Shown one piece after another: positions 1 through 8,316 of a stretch of 64,000 nt of DNA. How positions within the stretch are numbered: the stretch's first letter is position 1; every line of letters starts with the position of its first letter. The stretch lies in contig JBCCHF010000005.1 in NCBI GenBank assembly GCA_039028895.1, forward strand, positions 1 to 64,000. Reading direction: 5' to 3'. The notes under the pieces are model-generated. The model saw nothing but the letters and a program-made list of their open reading frames with translations. It was not told the origin of the DNA and did not search any database. The stretch comes from JAHDCJ01 sp039028895 (GTDB taxonomy: Bacteria > Bacteroidota > Bacteroidia > Chitinophagales > Saprospiraceae). The position numbers and the translations under genes are program-made.

Positions 1-1156
1 ACCAGAAATGCATGTTGGCCAGCCTTACTGAATAAAGTTTGGTGCCATAAATTTTGGGGAACAACCAGTAAAAGATACCGAAGGTCAAAAACCCGTTCCA
101 GCCTAACGTTCCAACGTGAACATGGGCGATTGTCCAGTCTGTGTAGTGACTTATTGCATTTACTGCCTTGATGGAGAGCATCGGCCCTTCAAATGTGGAC
201 ATACCATAAGCAGTAACTGCCACAACCATAAACTTAAGGATCGGGTCGTTTCGAACTCTGTCCCAGGCACCTCTAAGTGTGAGGAGACCGTTTAACATAC
301 CACCCCATGAAGGTGCAATGAGCATCAGTGAAAACACCATGCCTAAAGACTGTGCCCATTCAGGTAAGGAAGTATACAGCAAGTGATGCGGACCTGCCCA
401 GATATAAAGGAAGATCAAAGCCCAAAAGTGAATGATGGAAAGCCGATAGGAGTAAACCGGCCTGTTTGCCGCCTTAGGCAGGAAATAGTACATTAGTCCC
501 AGGTAGGGCGTTGTAAGGAAGAAAGCCACCGCGTTGTGCCCATACCACCATTGGACCAGGGCATCCTGGACACCGGCATAAGCGGAATAGCTTTTCCACA
601 TGTGGACTGGCAATTCAATGTTATTGAAAATGTGCAGAACGGCAACTGTAACCCAGGTCGCTATGTAGAACCAGATGGCTACATAAAGGTGGGTTTCTCT
701 TCTTTTCAGAATGGTGCCAAACATGTTAATACCGAAAACCACCCAAATAAGGGTTATGGCGATATCAATGGGCCATTCAAGTTCAGCATACTCTTTACTG
801 GAGGTGATACCCAAAACCAGCGTTAGTGCGGCAGCCACAATGATAATTTGCCAGCCCCAGAAATGGATTTGACTCAGGATCTTACTGTACATTCTTGCTT
901 TAAGGAGTCGTTGTAAAGAATAATAGACCCCCATGAAAATACCATTACCTACAAAAGCGAAGATAACGGCGTTGGTATGTAAGGGTCTCAGACGGCCGAA
1001 TGAAGTGTAAGGAGAGTCAAAATTCAGCGCCGGGAAAACGAGTTGCAGGGCCAGTACCAGTCCAACCAGCATACCGATAATCCCCCAAAATGCAGAGGCG
1101 TAAGCAAAATTTTTGACGATAGCGTTGTCGTACTGAAAACGTTCAACCTGTGCCAT
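1..1156 (-). CDS. ccoN: cbb3-type cytochrome c oxidase subunit I (CcoN), partial
   Basis: Catalytic haem-copper subunit of a high-affinity terminal oxidase in the inner membrane, reducing O2 at low concentration. Reading the minus strand from the ATG at 1156 (MAQVERFQYDN) gives a multi-pass protein with the family histidines in order: RPLHTNAVIFAF (haem ligand), WWYGHNAVAFF (Cu-B ligand), GPHHLLYTSLP (Cu-B pair) and AHVHVGTLGWNG (haem ligands). About 385 codons are present and the frame runs off the left edge, so the 3' part, often fused to CcoO in this phylum, is not seen. It starts 13 bases after ccoS and is surely co-transcribed with it. Family assignment is secure. Confidence 0.95.
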   Translation of the reverse strand, partial: MAQVERFQYDNAIVKNFAYASAFWGIIGMLVGLVLALQLVFPALNFDSPYTSFGRLRPLHTNAVIFAFVGNGIFMGVYYSLQRLLKARMYSKILSQIHFWGWQIIIVAAALTLVLGITSSKEYAELEWPIDIAITLIWVVFGINMFGTILKRRETHLYVAIWFYIATWVTVAVLHIFNNIELPVHMWKSYSAYAGVQDALVQWWYGHNAVAFFLTTPYLGLMYYFLPKAANRPVYSYRLSIIHFWALIFLYIWAGPHHLLYTSLPEWAQSLGMVFSLMLIAPSWGGMLNGLLTLRGAWDRVRNDPILKFMVVAVTAYGMSTFEGPMLSIKAVNAISHYTDWTIAHVHVGTLGWNGFLTFGIFYWLFPKIYGTKLYSVRLANMHFW

Positions 1157-1169
1157 AAGTCTTGTGTTT

Positions 1170-1307
1170 TTAATCTTCAAAAAGGATGCGTTCGGCAGGC
1201 GTATAATCATCTTCAAATTGTCCATCTCTTACGGCCCAAATGAAGGCGGCCAAAAAGACAAGAGCAACGATTAAACTGATACCGATTAAGAGAAAAAGGA
1301 TACTCAT
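1170..1307 (-). CDS. ccoS: cbb3-type cytochrome oxidase assembly protein CcoS
   Basis: A 45-residue single-span membrane protein starting MSILFLLIGISL and ending ERILFED. CcoS is needed for insertion of cofactors into cbb3 oxidase. The sequence shows one N-terminal hydrophobic helix (about residues 2-24), then the family hallmark WAVRDGQFEDDYTPAERILF, in which the DGQF(D/E)D segment is conserved in CcoS. It lies between fixI and ccoN, the usual order. It is the first gene after an 82-base gap that holds a Crp/Fnr-type box, so ccoS-ccoN may have their own low-oxygen promoter in addition to read-through from fixI. Confidence 0.92.
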   Translation of the reverse strand: MSILFLLIGISLIVALVFLAAFIWAVRDGQFEDDYTPAERILFED

Positions 1308-1324
1308 AATTGAATATTGTTGTC

Positions 1325-1332
1325 ACAAGGTA
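1325..1332 (-). promoter_or_regulatory. candidate -7 element of the ccoS-ccoN promoter
   Basis: The minus strand reads TACCTTGT, close to the Bacteroidota -7 consensus TAnnTTTG. Its 3' end is 58.5 bp from the centre of the Crp/Fnr box at 1378-1389. That is the same spacing as the distal box of the promoter near 9.1 kb and within 1 bp of that at the universal stress protein promoter. The element itself is imperfect, so the call is tentative. Confidence 0.35.
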
Positions 1333-1377
1333 TTGCTAAACCAAACCTCGTTTTATGAGTTAACTCAACGTGAAAAA

Positions 1378-1389
1378 TGATTTTTGTCA
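1378..1389. promoter_or_regulatory. Crp/Fnr-type box upstream of ccoS
   Basis: TGAT-tttt-GTCA fits the FNR-like pattern TGAY-N4-RTCA. It lies about 70 bases before the ccoS start in the fixI-ccoS gap and ends at the base before the fixI stop codon. cbb3 oxidase genes are classic Fnr/Anr/FixK targets, so the position makes sense. Regulation is inferred. Confidence 0.6.
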
Positions 1390-3792
1390 TCATAAGTGTA
1401 ATCCGATTTTTCGAGCCAGGAAATTGCCCGCAGATACACCAAAAATGACGACTGTAATTGAGCTTAAAGGCATAAGAATAGCAGCAATAACAGGTGATAA
1501 AAGCGCCTGAACGGCGAAGCTTAACCCAATGATGTTATAGGTCAGGGAAAGCAGGAATGCCAGATAGATGATTTTAATGCCTCCCCTGGAAAGCTGTATT
1601 AGTGCCGGAAGTTTGTCGAAAGCCCGGGCATCCAAAATGGCATCACAGGCCGGACTGAAATTGTTGGTGTCATCTGAAATGACCATACCGATATCAGCCA
1701 TTTGTAATGCTCCTGCATCATTCAGGCCATCACCAACCATCATCACTGTTTTACCATTTTTTTGAAGGGTGTGAATGAAATCAAGTTTCATTTCCGGAGA
1801 CTGGAAAAACTTTCGACGATTTTTATCAGGGAATAGTTGGATGAACCGATTTTCATCTTTGTCGTTATCTCCGGAGAGCAGGGCCGTGTCATTGGTGTTG
1901 TTCAGGGTTTTTACGACCTCTTCCACACCATCTCTAAAAGCTTGTTTTATCAAAAAATGACCTCTGACCTGGTGGTCTATTGCTATGAATAGGCCATGTT
2001 TGTTATCCGGCTTATGACCGATGATTTCCTCTATAAACTTTGCAGAACCTACATGTATAGTTGCCTGTCGGACGATGCCGGTGATACCCTTGCTTTCGAT
2101 TTCTGCAAAACCGATTACATGGAGGCGATTCAAATCACCCAGGTGTTTTGCAAGCATTCTGCTTTTGGGGTGGTTAGATTGGTTGACAAGTGAATAGACC
2201 ATTTCCAGTTCTTCCCCTGTCATGGATTGGCCTTCGAAATGGATGTTTTGCTCCATGCCAGTTGTCAGGGTACCGGTTTTATCAAATACAATATTGTCTA
2301 ACCTTGACAAATTCTCAACAGCATTAGTGTTGCGCAGAAACAGTTTATTACGCGCCATTATTCGCGCAATATTGCTCAGGGTAAATGGAATTGAAAGTGC
2401 CACTGCGCAGGGGCATGCAATAATAAGTACAGCCGTAAAAGCATTAATGGCTTTTGCTGTGTCAAACTGAAGCCACCAGGTTAATGTAGAAAAGGCGATA
2501 ATCAAAATGGCTATGGTGAATAACTTGCCAGCGAGATTTGCGATGCGCGTGGTTTCGCCTTCTTTTGCATTGTGAAATACATCATGGTCCCAAAGTCGGA
2601 TCAAGTAACTTTGATCGGTTTTTTGAGTGAGTTCAATCTCAATGTTTCCACCCACATGGCGGCCACCGGCGAATAGTCGACTACCAGAGGCCTTTGTTAC
2701 CGGGTGAGATTCTCCGGTAACGAAACTATAGTCAATATTTCCATCACCGTTTATTAGGATACCATCTGCGGGGATGATTTCCTGGTTTTTAATGAGCACC
2801 CGGTCTCCAGGCCTGAGTTCTCTTACTGGCGTACTGATGGTTTTACCTGCTTTTAATACCATTGCGGCAAGCGGAAAATATGATTTATAATCACGTTCAA
2901 AGGACAAATGATTATATACCCTTTGCTGGAACCATTTTCCGATAAGGAGAAAAAAGATAAGGCCCGTAAACGAATCAAGATAACCCGCACCCGTATGTGT
3001 CAGGATCTCATAAACACTTCGGCCGAACAAGCTGATAATACCCAGTGCGATAGGCATGTCAAGGTTGAACTGGCCAAAACGAAGTCCCTTAACAGCCGAA
3101 ATCAGGTAATCCCTTGCGCTGAAAATTAGGACAGGAATGGATAAAATGATGTTCAGTAATCCAAAGAAGCGCGTGAATTGAGGATCAATAGTTTCATCCA
3201 GCCCGAGGTACTCCGGGAAACTCAGGAGCATTACGTTACCAAAACAAAACCCTGCAATCCCAAGCTGGTAGATAATGGTCTTGTTAGCGGATCTATTTTG
3301 CTTTTCATCAATACTTTGCAAGTTGATGTCAGGAGAGTAGCCCAGTTTGTCAAGCAAGTTGGCAACTTCACTGAGGCTTATCTCCTTTGTGTTGAATGTC
3401 ATGTCAATTTCCTTTTTCAGGAAGTTGACTTTAGACTGTACGATATGGGGGTTTACCCGGTAAAGATGTTCCAGCAGCCAGATACACGAAGCACAGTGAA
3501 TCTGTGGAAGTGTGAAATTGACCCGTGTGAAATTCTCGTCCTGGAAGTTAACGACCTTGGAAAGCGTTTCGGGGTCATCAAGGTAGGTATAGTCTTTTTG
3601 TTGTTTTGATTTAAGTGAAAACCCCGGATTCTCATCAAGCTGGTAAAAAGTGCTTAATTCGTTTTCCTGCAGGATCTCATAAACCATCTTACACCCTTCA
3701 CAGCAGAATATGTTCTCATTCCAGATAACGGGATGATCGCCTGCTTCATCATTACAGTGTAAACAGGTTGTCGTTGCGGTGACCGTGGTCAT
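1390..3792 (-). CDS. ccoI: heavy-metal P-type ATPase FixI/CcoI (copper transport for cbb3 oxidase)
   Basis: An 800-residue P1B-type ATPase that moves copper across the inner membrane for cbb3 oxidase maturation. It has an N-terminal cysteine-rich domain (C10-x2-C13 and C30, C31, C34), then a degenerate HMA domain with the metal pair C100-A-S-C103. About eight membrane helices follow, with the CPC transport motif in ACPCAVALS, the phosphorylation site DKTGT and the hinge GDGLNDAGAL. The cysteine-rich head and the neighbouring ccoS/ccoN identify the FixI/CcoI branch rather than general CopA. The start at 3792 is 11 bases after the VIT-family gene, so CBS-VIT-fixI look like one operon. Confidence 0.93.
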   Translation of the reverse strand: MTTVTATTTCLHCNDEAGDHPVIWNENIFCCEGCKMVYEILQENELSTFYQLDENPGFSLKSKQQKDYTYLDDPETLSKVVNFQDENFTRVNFTLPQIHCASCIWLLEHLYRVNPHIVQSKVNFLKKEIDMTFNTKEISLSEVANLLDKLGYSPDINLQSIDEKQNRSANKTIIYQLGIAGFCFGNVMLLSFPEYLGLDETIDPQFTRFFGLLNIILSIPVLIFSARDYLISAVKGLRFGQFNLDMPIALGIISLFGRSVYEILTHTGAGYLDSFTGLIFFLLIGKWFQQRVYNHLSFERDYKSYFPLAAMVLKAGKTISTPVRELRPGDRVLIKNQEIIPADGILINGDGNIDYSFVTGESHPVTKASGSRLFAGGRHVGGNIEIELTQKTDQSYLIRLWDHDVFHNAKEGETTRIANLAGKLFTIAILIIAFSTLTWWLQFDTAKAINAFTAVLIIACPCAVALSIPFTLSNIARIMARNKLFLRNTNAVENLSRLDNIVFDKTGTLTTGMEQNIHFEGQSMTGEELEMVYSLVNQSNHPKSRMLAKHLGDLNRLHVIGFAEIESKGITGIVRQATIHVGSAKFIEEIIGHKPDNKHGLFIAIDHQVRGHFLIKQAFRDGVEEVVKTLNNTNDTALLSGDNDKDENRFIQLFPDKNRRKFFQSPEMKLDFIHTLQKNGKTVMMVGDGLNDAGALQMADIGMVISDDTNNFSPACDAILDARAFDKLPALIQLSRGGIKIIYLAFLLSLTYNIIGLSFAVQALLSPVIAAILMPLSSITVVIFGVSAGNFLARKIGLHL

Positions 3793-3803
3793 AAATTGGT
3801 GAT

Positions 3804-4313
3804 CTAGGTAATTAGATTTTCGAGAAACTGTCCGGTGAAGTAGGCGATTAACGCTGCCAGTACGCCCAGAGAAGTCGTTTCAAGGATACCTTTTAGCGGG
3901 GAAGTACCTGCGAAATAGTTTTTTAGCCAACCAATGCCTGCAAAGGCAATAAGTGTAAGCACACAGGACCAGAAGAAAAGGTCAATATGCAGGGCTTGGA
4001 AATAGTCAATGATATAAACGGTCAAAGGGATCGCCCCGATCATTAGGAATGCGATAAAGGTGACCAAACCATTGTTAATAGCTTTTTGGCTCTGTCCGGT
4101 CTTGTTCAGTTCGATTACTGACTTGGTTGATAAATAACTACCGACGGACATGGAGAATCCGTCGGCAATTAAATTCGCAAGACCAAGTATGATGATAATT
4201 ACTGATTCAAGATGGGCGCCTGTTGAGGCAGCCACTATCGCAAAAGTTGTGATCAATCCGTCGATTCCGCCATATACGAATTCTCCGAGATGTTGTCTAA
4301 TGCGTTTCACCAA
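3804..4313 (-). CDS. VIT/CCC1-family iron/manganese transporter
   Basis: A 169-residue membrane protein of the VIT1/CCC1 family, which moves Fe(II)/Mn(II) by proton antiport. The N-terminal segment with FVYGGIDGLITTFAIVAA is the family signature. It is followed by a glycine-rich helix (LGLANLIADGFSMSVGSYLS) carrying the conserved D and S residues. Three more helices are visible and the C-terminus is ...GQFLENLIT. The long cytoplasmic metal-binding insert of plant VITs is absent, as in many short bacterial members. It sits 16 bases after the CBS gene and 11 before fixI. A metal exporter beside a copper ATPase and a haem-copper oxidase suggests metal homeostasis at low oxygen. The substrate is not determinable here. 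Confidence 0.85.
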   Translation of the reverse strand: MVKRIRQHLGEFVYGGIDGLITTFAIVAASTGAHLESVIIIILGLANLIADGFSMSVGSYLSTKSVIELNKTGQSQKAINNGLVTFIAFLMIGAIPLTVYIIDYFQALHIDLFFWSCVLTLIAFAGIGWLKNYFAGTSPLKGILETTSLGVLAALIAYFTGQFLENLIT

Positions 4314-4329
4314 TCATACATTGTTTGGG

Positions 4330-4770
4330 TTAGCTCTTTGCTGGTTCCCAAATTTCTTTGAAACAATAGTTGATGACATCGTATGTAGTTACGATACCAA
4401 CCAGTCTGTTTTCCTGTGAAACGATAGGAATCGCGTGGAAAAGATTTTCCTTGAATATTCTTGCAGCTACATCGACTCTGTCATTTTCGCCCAATTTTGC
4501 GATACCTTTGGTCATAATATTTTCCGCGGTGTAAGAATCGAGGAGGGTTTCAAAATCGTCACCGCCATTACCAAGTGCAAGAGCCTGGTGCATTTTGAGG
4601 TAATCGGTTTTACTAATTATTCCGACTAGGGTTCCGTCGGTCTCCGCCACAGGAATGTGGTGAATTCTTTTCTCTTTGAAGATTTTGTCAACAATGGTCA
4701 TTTTCTCTCTCGGAGAAACAGTGATCAGGTTGGTTGTCATGATTTCAGAAATAGGCGCATACAAATTCAT
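4330..4770 (-). CDS. tandem CBS-domain protein
   Basis: A 146-residue protein made of two CBS domains. The first starts near ISEIMTTNLITVSP and includes HHIPVAETDGTLVGIISKTDYL. The second starts near AENIMTKGIAKLGENDRV and includes HAIPIVSQENRLVGIVTTYDVI. Such pairs bind adenine nucleotides and usually sense energy state. There is no membrane or catalytic domain. It is the first gene of the CBS-VIT-fixI operon. A perfect TAATTTTG -7 element at 4811-4818 and a Crp/Fnr palindrome at 4842-4853 lie just upstream. Its partner is unknown. Confidence 0.88.
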   Translation of the reverse strand: MNLYAPISEIMTTNLITVSPREKMTIVDKIFKEKRIHHIPVAETDGTLVGIISKTDYLKMHQALALGNGGDDFETLLDSYTAENIMTKGIAKLGENDRVDVAARIFKENLFHAIPIVSQENRLVGIVTTYDVINYCFKEIWEPAKS

Positions 4771-4810
4771 GATATAAGATTTTAGTTAAGAATTTTTCAA
4801 ATTGATACCT

Positions 4811-4818
4811 CAAAATTA
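4811..4818 (-). promoter_or_regulatory. -7 element for the CBS-VIT-fixI operon
   Basis: The minus strand reads TAATTTTG, an exact match to the Bacteroidota -7 consensus TAnnTTTG. It lies about 40 bases before the CBS start. Its 3' end is exactly 36.5 bp from the centre of the Crp/Fnr palindrome at 4842-4853, which would put the box near -41.5, the class II activator position. I see no good -33 TTG, consistent with activator dependence. Confidence 0.6.
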
Positions 4819-4841
4819 TAGGAAGACAGGCCCGTTAAAAA

Positions 4842-4853
4842 TGACAAAAGTCA
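4842..4853. promoter_or_regulatory. Crp/Fnr-type palindrome in the CBS/Usp divergent region
   Basis: TGAC-aaaa-GTCA is a perfect 4+4 palindrome with a 4-base spacer. It lies between divergent transcripts: 72 bases before the CBS start and 88 before the universal stress protein start. Distances to the two -7 elements are 36.5 bp on the minus side and 59.5 bp on the plus side, so one bound dimer could act at class II and class I positions at the same time. Confidence 0.65.
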
Positions 4854-4879
4854 GCCTGACAGGTGACTGTGCTCAACTA

Positions 4880-4907
4880 TTGGAGATAGTTTTCTGATGT
4901 ATTTTAT
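4880..4907 (+). promoter_or_regulatory. candidate promoter of the universal stress protein gene
   Basis: A TTG at 4880-4882 is followed after 17 bases by TATTTTAT at 4900-4907. This is a reasonable match to the Bacteroidota TTG-N17-19-TAnnTTTG promoter, with the last bases of the -7 element imperfect. The Crp/Fnr palindrome at 4842-4853 sits upstream at a class I-like distance. Confidence 0.4.
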
Positions 4908-4940
4908 GGATAGGGAAATTGTTTTCCATCTACATAAAAA

Positions 4941-5789
4941 ATGAACATTATGAAAAAGATTCTTGCATTAACAGACTTCTCAGCTTGCGCAGAAAATGGC
5001 GTTGATACGGCTATTAGACTGGCAGAGAATTCAGGTGCTGAGTTGATCGTATATTCAAGGGTTAAAATCCCATTCAACTGGCAAACCCTTACTAATGCTG
5101 AAAAAGCACAAAACCCGGAAGCTGTAGCTTTGGTTTCAAATACAGAAGCTCTGTTCGACGCATTAAAAGACCGATATGCGGATAAAAAAGTAAAAATCAA
5201 GACTCTCTTTAGCGGCGGGAAACTAATTGAGATGGTTAGAGACCTTGTGGAATCAGAAAATATCGACCTTTTAGTTTTGGGGTCTCATGGTTCATCCGGA
5301 CTTGAAGAGTTATTTGTCGGTTCCAATACGCAGCGCATTGTCAGGTTTGTTCATTGCCCGGTGCTAGTGGTTAAGAATAAGCGTGAAACAATTGAGTTTA
5401 AAAACATTGTTTATGCTTCTGATTTCAATGCAAGTGATAAAGCAGCATTTTTGAGGTTTTTGATATTTGTAAGGAATTTTGATCCAACCATACATTTATT
5501 ATCAGTGAACACCCTTGGATTTTTTAGCCAGCCTTATGTGCTTACCAAAACCTTGATGGACGAATATAAAGCCATTTGCGGAGATGATATCAACTGCGAG
5601 ATTCATATGATCTCCAACCCCTTTATTGAACCTGGGATCAGGGAGTTTGCCAATGATATTGATGCTGATCTTATTGTAGTATCCAATGAACATCGGCACC
5701 CCATAAAACGAATGTTTACCGGCTCTAATGTAGAGGCCCTGATCAATCATTCCGATGTGCCGGTATTAAGCCTTGATTTTAAAGATTAA
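4941..5789 (+). CDS. double-domain universal stress protein (UspA family)
   Basis: A 282-residue cytoplasmic protein of two fused UspA folds. Domain 1 (about 4-150) starts KKILALTDFSACAENGVDTA and keeps the nucleotide-binding loop GSHGSSG...GSNTQ. Domain 2 (about 155-282) starts KNIVYASDFNASDKAAF and keeps only the TGSN part, so it probably binds nucleotide poorly. The start at 4941 (MNIMKK) or nine bases later is equally plausible. It is transcribed divergently from the CBS-VIT-fixI operon across a shared Crp/Fnr palindrome. Usp genes are common Fnr targets in anaerobic metabolism. It overlaps the convergent hydrolase gene by 4 bases at the stop codons. Confidence 0.9.
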   Translation: MNIMKKILALTDFSACAENGVDTAIRLAENSGAELIVYSRVKIPFNWQTLTNAEKAQNPEAVALVSNTEALFDALKDRYADKKVKIKTLFSGGKLIEMVRDLVESENIDLLVLGSHGSSGLEELFVGSNTQRIVRFVHCPVLVVKNKRETIEFKNIVYASDFNASDKAAFLRFLIFVRNFDPTIHLLSVNTLGFFSQPYVLTKTLMDEYKAICGDDINCEIHMISNPFIEPGIREFANDIDADLIVVSNEHRHPIKRMFTGSNVEALINHSDVPVLSLDFKD

Positions 5790-7012
5790 GGTCTAATGGT
5801 CATTTTTTTTGAAGCCAGGTATTCCAATATTTTCATGCCGAGCGGCGTAACATCCTTGCTTGAATTGGAAAGGACAACAATACCTTTCTGAAGGTCCTTG
5901 GAAAAGCCAATAAAGCTTGCATATCCTGCTGTCTGACCATTTTGCCAAATCAACTTGGTTTCTTCGTTACCTTCTGCCGCAGAGATAAACCAGCCCAGAC
6001 CTATGCCATAAACCTTCTCGCTTGTTTCGAAAAAGATTCTGGGGTGATGAGCTTCAACCAGGCCAACTTCCAAAGGTGTCTCAGCCGGCCCTAAATTGGC
6101 TTTTAACATAGTTACTAAGTCCTCTGCTGAACTCCTGAGACCATATGCAGGGGCCATTGCATCCTGTAGCATTGGTTTTACCTCTTTGCCCTTATGGTTA
6201 TACCCTGCTGCTACTTGATCTCGTTGTGCTGTACTGAGCCATACAGCTGTATTTTTCAACCCTAGTTTTTCTGACAGTTTATGGGCAATCAGATGATCAT
6301 ATTCCATTCCTGCGATATCACTCATAATGATGCCCAGAACTCCATATCCTAGATCGGAAAAATTAAATTCGATACCTGGTGGGCAGTCCAGTAAATAATT
6401 GTCAATTGTGGATAGTATATCATCTTTTGTAAAAGATAGCTTTGGATTTTTTATGAAATCAGAGCTATGAAATGGATGGAAAGATTTGTTTGAAACAGTC
6501 GGATTATGAAGTCCGGAGCTATGAGAAGCAAGATCACATATAGCTACAAACTTTTCTGGTGTAAACGGATCTGGTCGACAAGAAGTAACAGCAGGTAACC
6601 ATTTCTCACCTTGCGGAAGCTGAACTTCAATCGTTGTACAAATGATATTTTTATACCTTGGGGCAATGATGTATTTGGGGAGATAACCATCAATTTTATT
6701 ATTCAGGAATAGTTCCTGGTTATCTGACATGTTTACAAGGGCAGCCGTTGTAAATACCTTGGACACTGAGCCCAATTCAAAAATACTTGATTCACTTAAT
6801 ACATTATTACTCTTTTTACTGGTTGTCCCTAACTTGTAATAAGTGGTTTTCCCATTATCAACCACACCTACGATAATTCCAGAACCATTGTTGGTAGCCT
6901 GAAAATCATTAATGAATTGCTCAATATTTTGATCGATGAAAACGCCTTCTTGGCCATAGCCAATAATTGAGATGAGCAATAAGGCAGTACACAAAAGAAT
7001 TCCCTTTTTCAT
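5786..7012 (-). CDS. serine hydrolase, beta-lactamase/penicillin-binding-protein family (class C fold)
   Basis: I place the start at 7012 (MKKGILLCTALLLISIIGYGQ), which gives a clear signal peptide; an upstream in-frame ATG at 7048 would put 12 residues in front of it. The catalytic S-x-x-K is GSVSKVF (S82, K85 from this start). The usual Y-x-N is replaced by a FSDLGYGVLG segment. The third box is the degenerate NGQTAGYASFIGF typical of PF00144 esterases and peptidases. It is probably a periplasmic or secreted hydrolase or D-aminopeptidase rather than a dedicated resistance enzyme. It overlaps the stop of the convergent Usp gene. Substrate unknown. Confidence 0.85.
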   Translation of the reverse strand: MKKGILLCTALLLISIIGYGQEGVFIDQNIEQFINDFQATNNGSGIIVGVVDNGKTTYYKLGTTSKKSNNVLSESSIFELGSVSKVFTTAALVNMSDNQELFLNNKIDGYLPKYIIAPRYKNIICTTIEVQLPQGEKWLPAVTSCRPDPFTPEKFVAICDLASHSSGLHNPTVSNKSFHPFHSSDFIKNPKLSFTKDDILSTIDNYLLDCPPGIEFNFSDLGYGVLGIIMSDIAGMEYDHLIAHKLSEKLGLKNTAVWLSTAQRDQVAAGYNHKGKEVKPMLQDAMAPAYGLRSSAEDLVTMLKANLGPAETPLEVGLVEAHHPRIFFETSEKVYGIGLGWFISAAEGNEETKLIWQNGQTAGYASFIGFSKDLQKGIVVLSNSSKDVTPLGMKILEYLASKKMTIRP

Positions 7013-7140
7013 AATGATAGATTTAGGTGAATCAAATGCCTTGACCATCCAAGACGTTATCCATTCAAGCTATCCATAAAAAAGAATTAGCGAACTGATG
7101 ACTATCAGCAATTGGCATGAGTTATATCAACAACTGGAAA

Positions 7141-8031
7141 TCAGGACTTGTTTTTTGTCCCATGCAGTCCCAATCCGTGTAGTGACTGATCGACAAAGTT
7201 TTCGGGAAAGTTTTCCATCCCTGGGAAACCAAGTTTGATATCTCTGCCGTCGTGCGGGACGTGTGCTGTTCCGAATAGGTAATCCCAAACACTGAGGGTA
7301 AGGCCAAAGTTAATGCCATACTTATGATCTGAATCCCATTTGTAGGCGTGATGCCAGATATGCATTTGAGGATTGTTAAAAATGTATTTCAATGGGCCTA
7401 GAGGGACTTTAATATTAGAATGGTTGAAATGCCCAACAGCCAGACTGAAGATGTGAACGATGAAAAAATCATTCAAACCGACACCAAGCATCGCCAGGGG
7501 GATATATTGAATGGTTTTGTAAACAACGTTCTCCATCCAATGATATCTCAGATGGGCTGCAAACCCCATTTGTTCAACAGAATGGTGGACCTTGTGAAAT
7601 TCCCATAGAAATGGCACTCTGTGTAATAATCGGTGTGTCCACCATTGGATGAAGTCAGCGATTACGAATACCATAAGCAGATGTGCCCATCGTGGCATTT
7701 CTGCAACTTTGATGGCCAAAAGGTTAGTAACGCCAAACAAAGCCAGGAAGTCATTAAACAATTCGACAATGACGTTGGATGCAGCACTGAAGATGATCAG
7801 GGAAAACAGAAAAAAATTGAAAAACATATAGAAAAAGTCAAGCCAGAAGTCTTTCCTGAACCTGGGTTGGTCCTTGCGCCAGGGTCTTGCCACTTCCAAC
7901 ACAAAGAAAAATGCAGAAATCCCGATCAGCATGTAAAAATAATTTTGCCAATGGGGCTGCGTGATTTCTCGCCAGAGGTAGGAAGCATAGCCTGAGTAAC
8001 TGTCTCCAATGATCTTAATATACTTTTCCAT
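7141..8031 (-). CDS. sterol desaturase / fatty acid hydroxylase family membrane di-iron enzyme
   Basis: A 296-residue integral membrane protein with several hydrophobic spans in the first 150 residues and the histidine boxes of the family: HRLLH, HKVHH and MHIWHH. These ligate a di-iron centre that inserts oxygen into a lipid C-H or C-C bond. The family covers sterol desaturases, carotenoid hydroxylases and fatty acid hydroxylases, so the lipid substrate cannot be named. It lies downstream of, and in the same direction as, the sulfur block, separated by the transporter remnant. I see no terminator between them. Confidence 0.87.
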   Translation of the reverse strand: MEKYIKIIGDSYSGYASYLWREITQPHWQNYFYMLIGISAFFFVLEVARPWRKDQPRFRKDFWLDFFYMFFNFFLFSLIIFSAASNVIVELFNDFLALFGVTNLLAIKVAEMPRWAHLLMVFVIADFIQWWTHRLLHRVPFLWEFHKVHHSVEQMGFAAHLRYHWMENVVYKTIQYIPLAMLGVGLNDFFIVHIFSLAVGHFNHSNIKVPLGPLKYIFNNPQMHIWHHAYKWDSDHKYGINFGLTLSVWDYLFGTAHVPHDGRDIKLGFPGMENFPENFVDQSLHGLGLHGTKNKS

Positions 8032-8049
8032 TTCTCCTGTAAAAATGAT

Positions 8050-8274
8050 CTAATACGGTAAGCGGCTTATCATTAAACCGTATATCCATGTATCTAACAA
8101 TGCAGAAGCAATAATGATCAAAATAATGAAATAACCGTGACCAACCAAAGTATACCTTGGCCCGGGACAAGCTCCTGTCATTGCCCAAGCAAAGCTAAAA
8201 ATGCCAAAATTCTTTCCACATAGAATGAGCAGGATCATCGTTATGGCAATAAAAAACCCTGACTTCGACCCGTG
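8050..8274 (-). pseudogene. collapsed YeeE/YedE (DUF6691) sulfur-transporter remnant
   Basis: The frame is open from about 8274, with no ATG until 8238. It starts HGSKSGFFIAIT...CGKNFGI, which resembles the beginning of the long YeeE/YedE half-transporter. It then passes directly into AWAMTGACPGPRYTLVGHG and ends ...WIYGLMISRLPY, the end of the short DUF6691 partner that follows it in intact loci. The bridge (KNFGI-FSF-AWAMTG) suggests that one internal deletion removed most of both genes. An intact pair imports thiosulfate or another sulfur compound. Here only about 75 codons remain, too few for a channel. It sits beside the persulfide/sulfite genes, so it once belonged to the same pathway. 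Confidence 0.7.
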
Positions 8275-8316
8275 TCAAGGCTGGGATAGGAAATCTATGA
8301 TATTCATTGATATTGA

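Noticed and set aside
536..1243. Plus-strand open frames across the oxidase region
   Set aside because: They are antisense shadows of ccoN and ccoS, whose minus-strand translations have clear family motifs.
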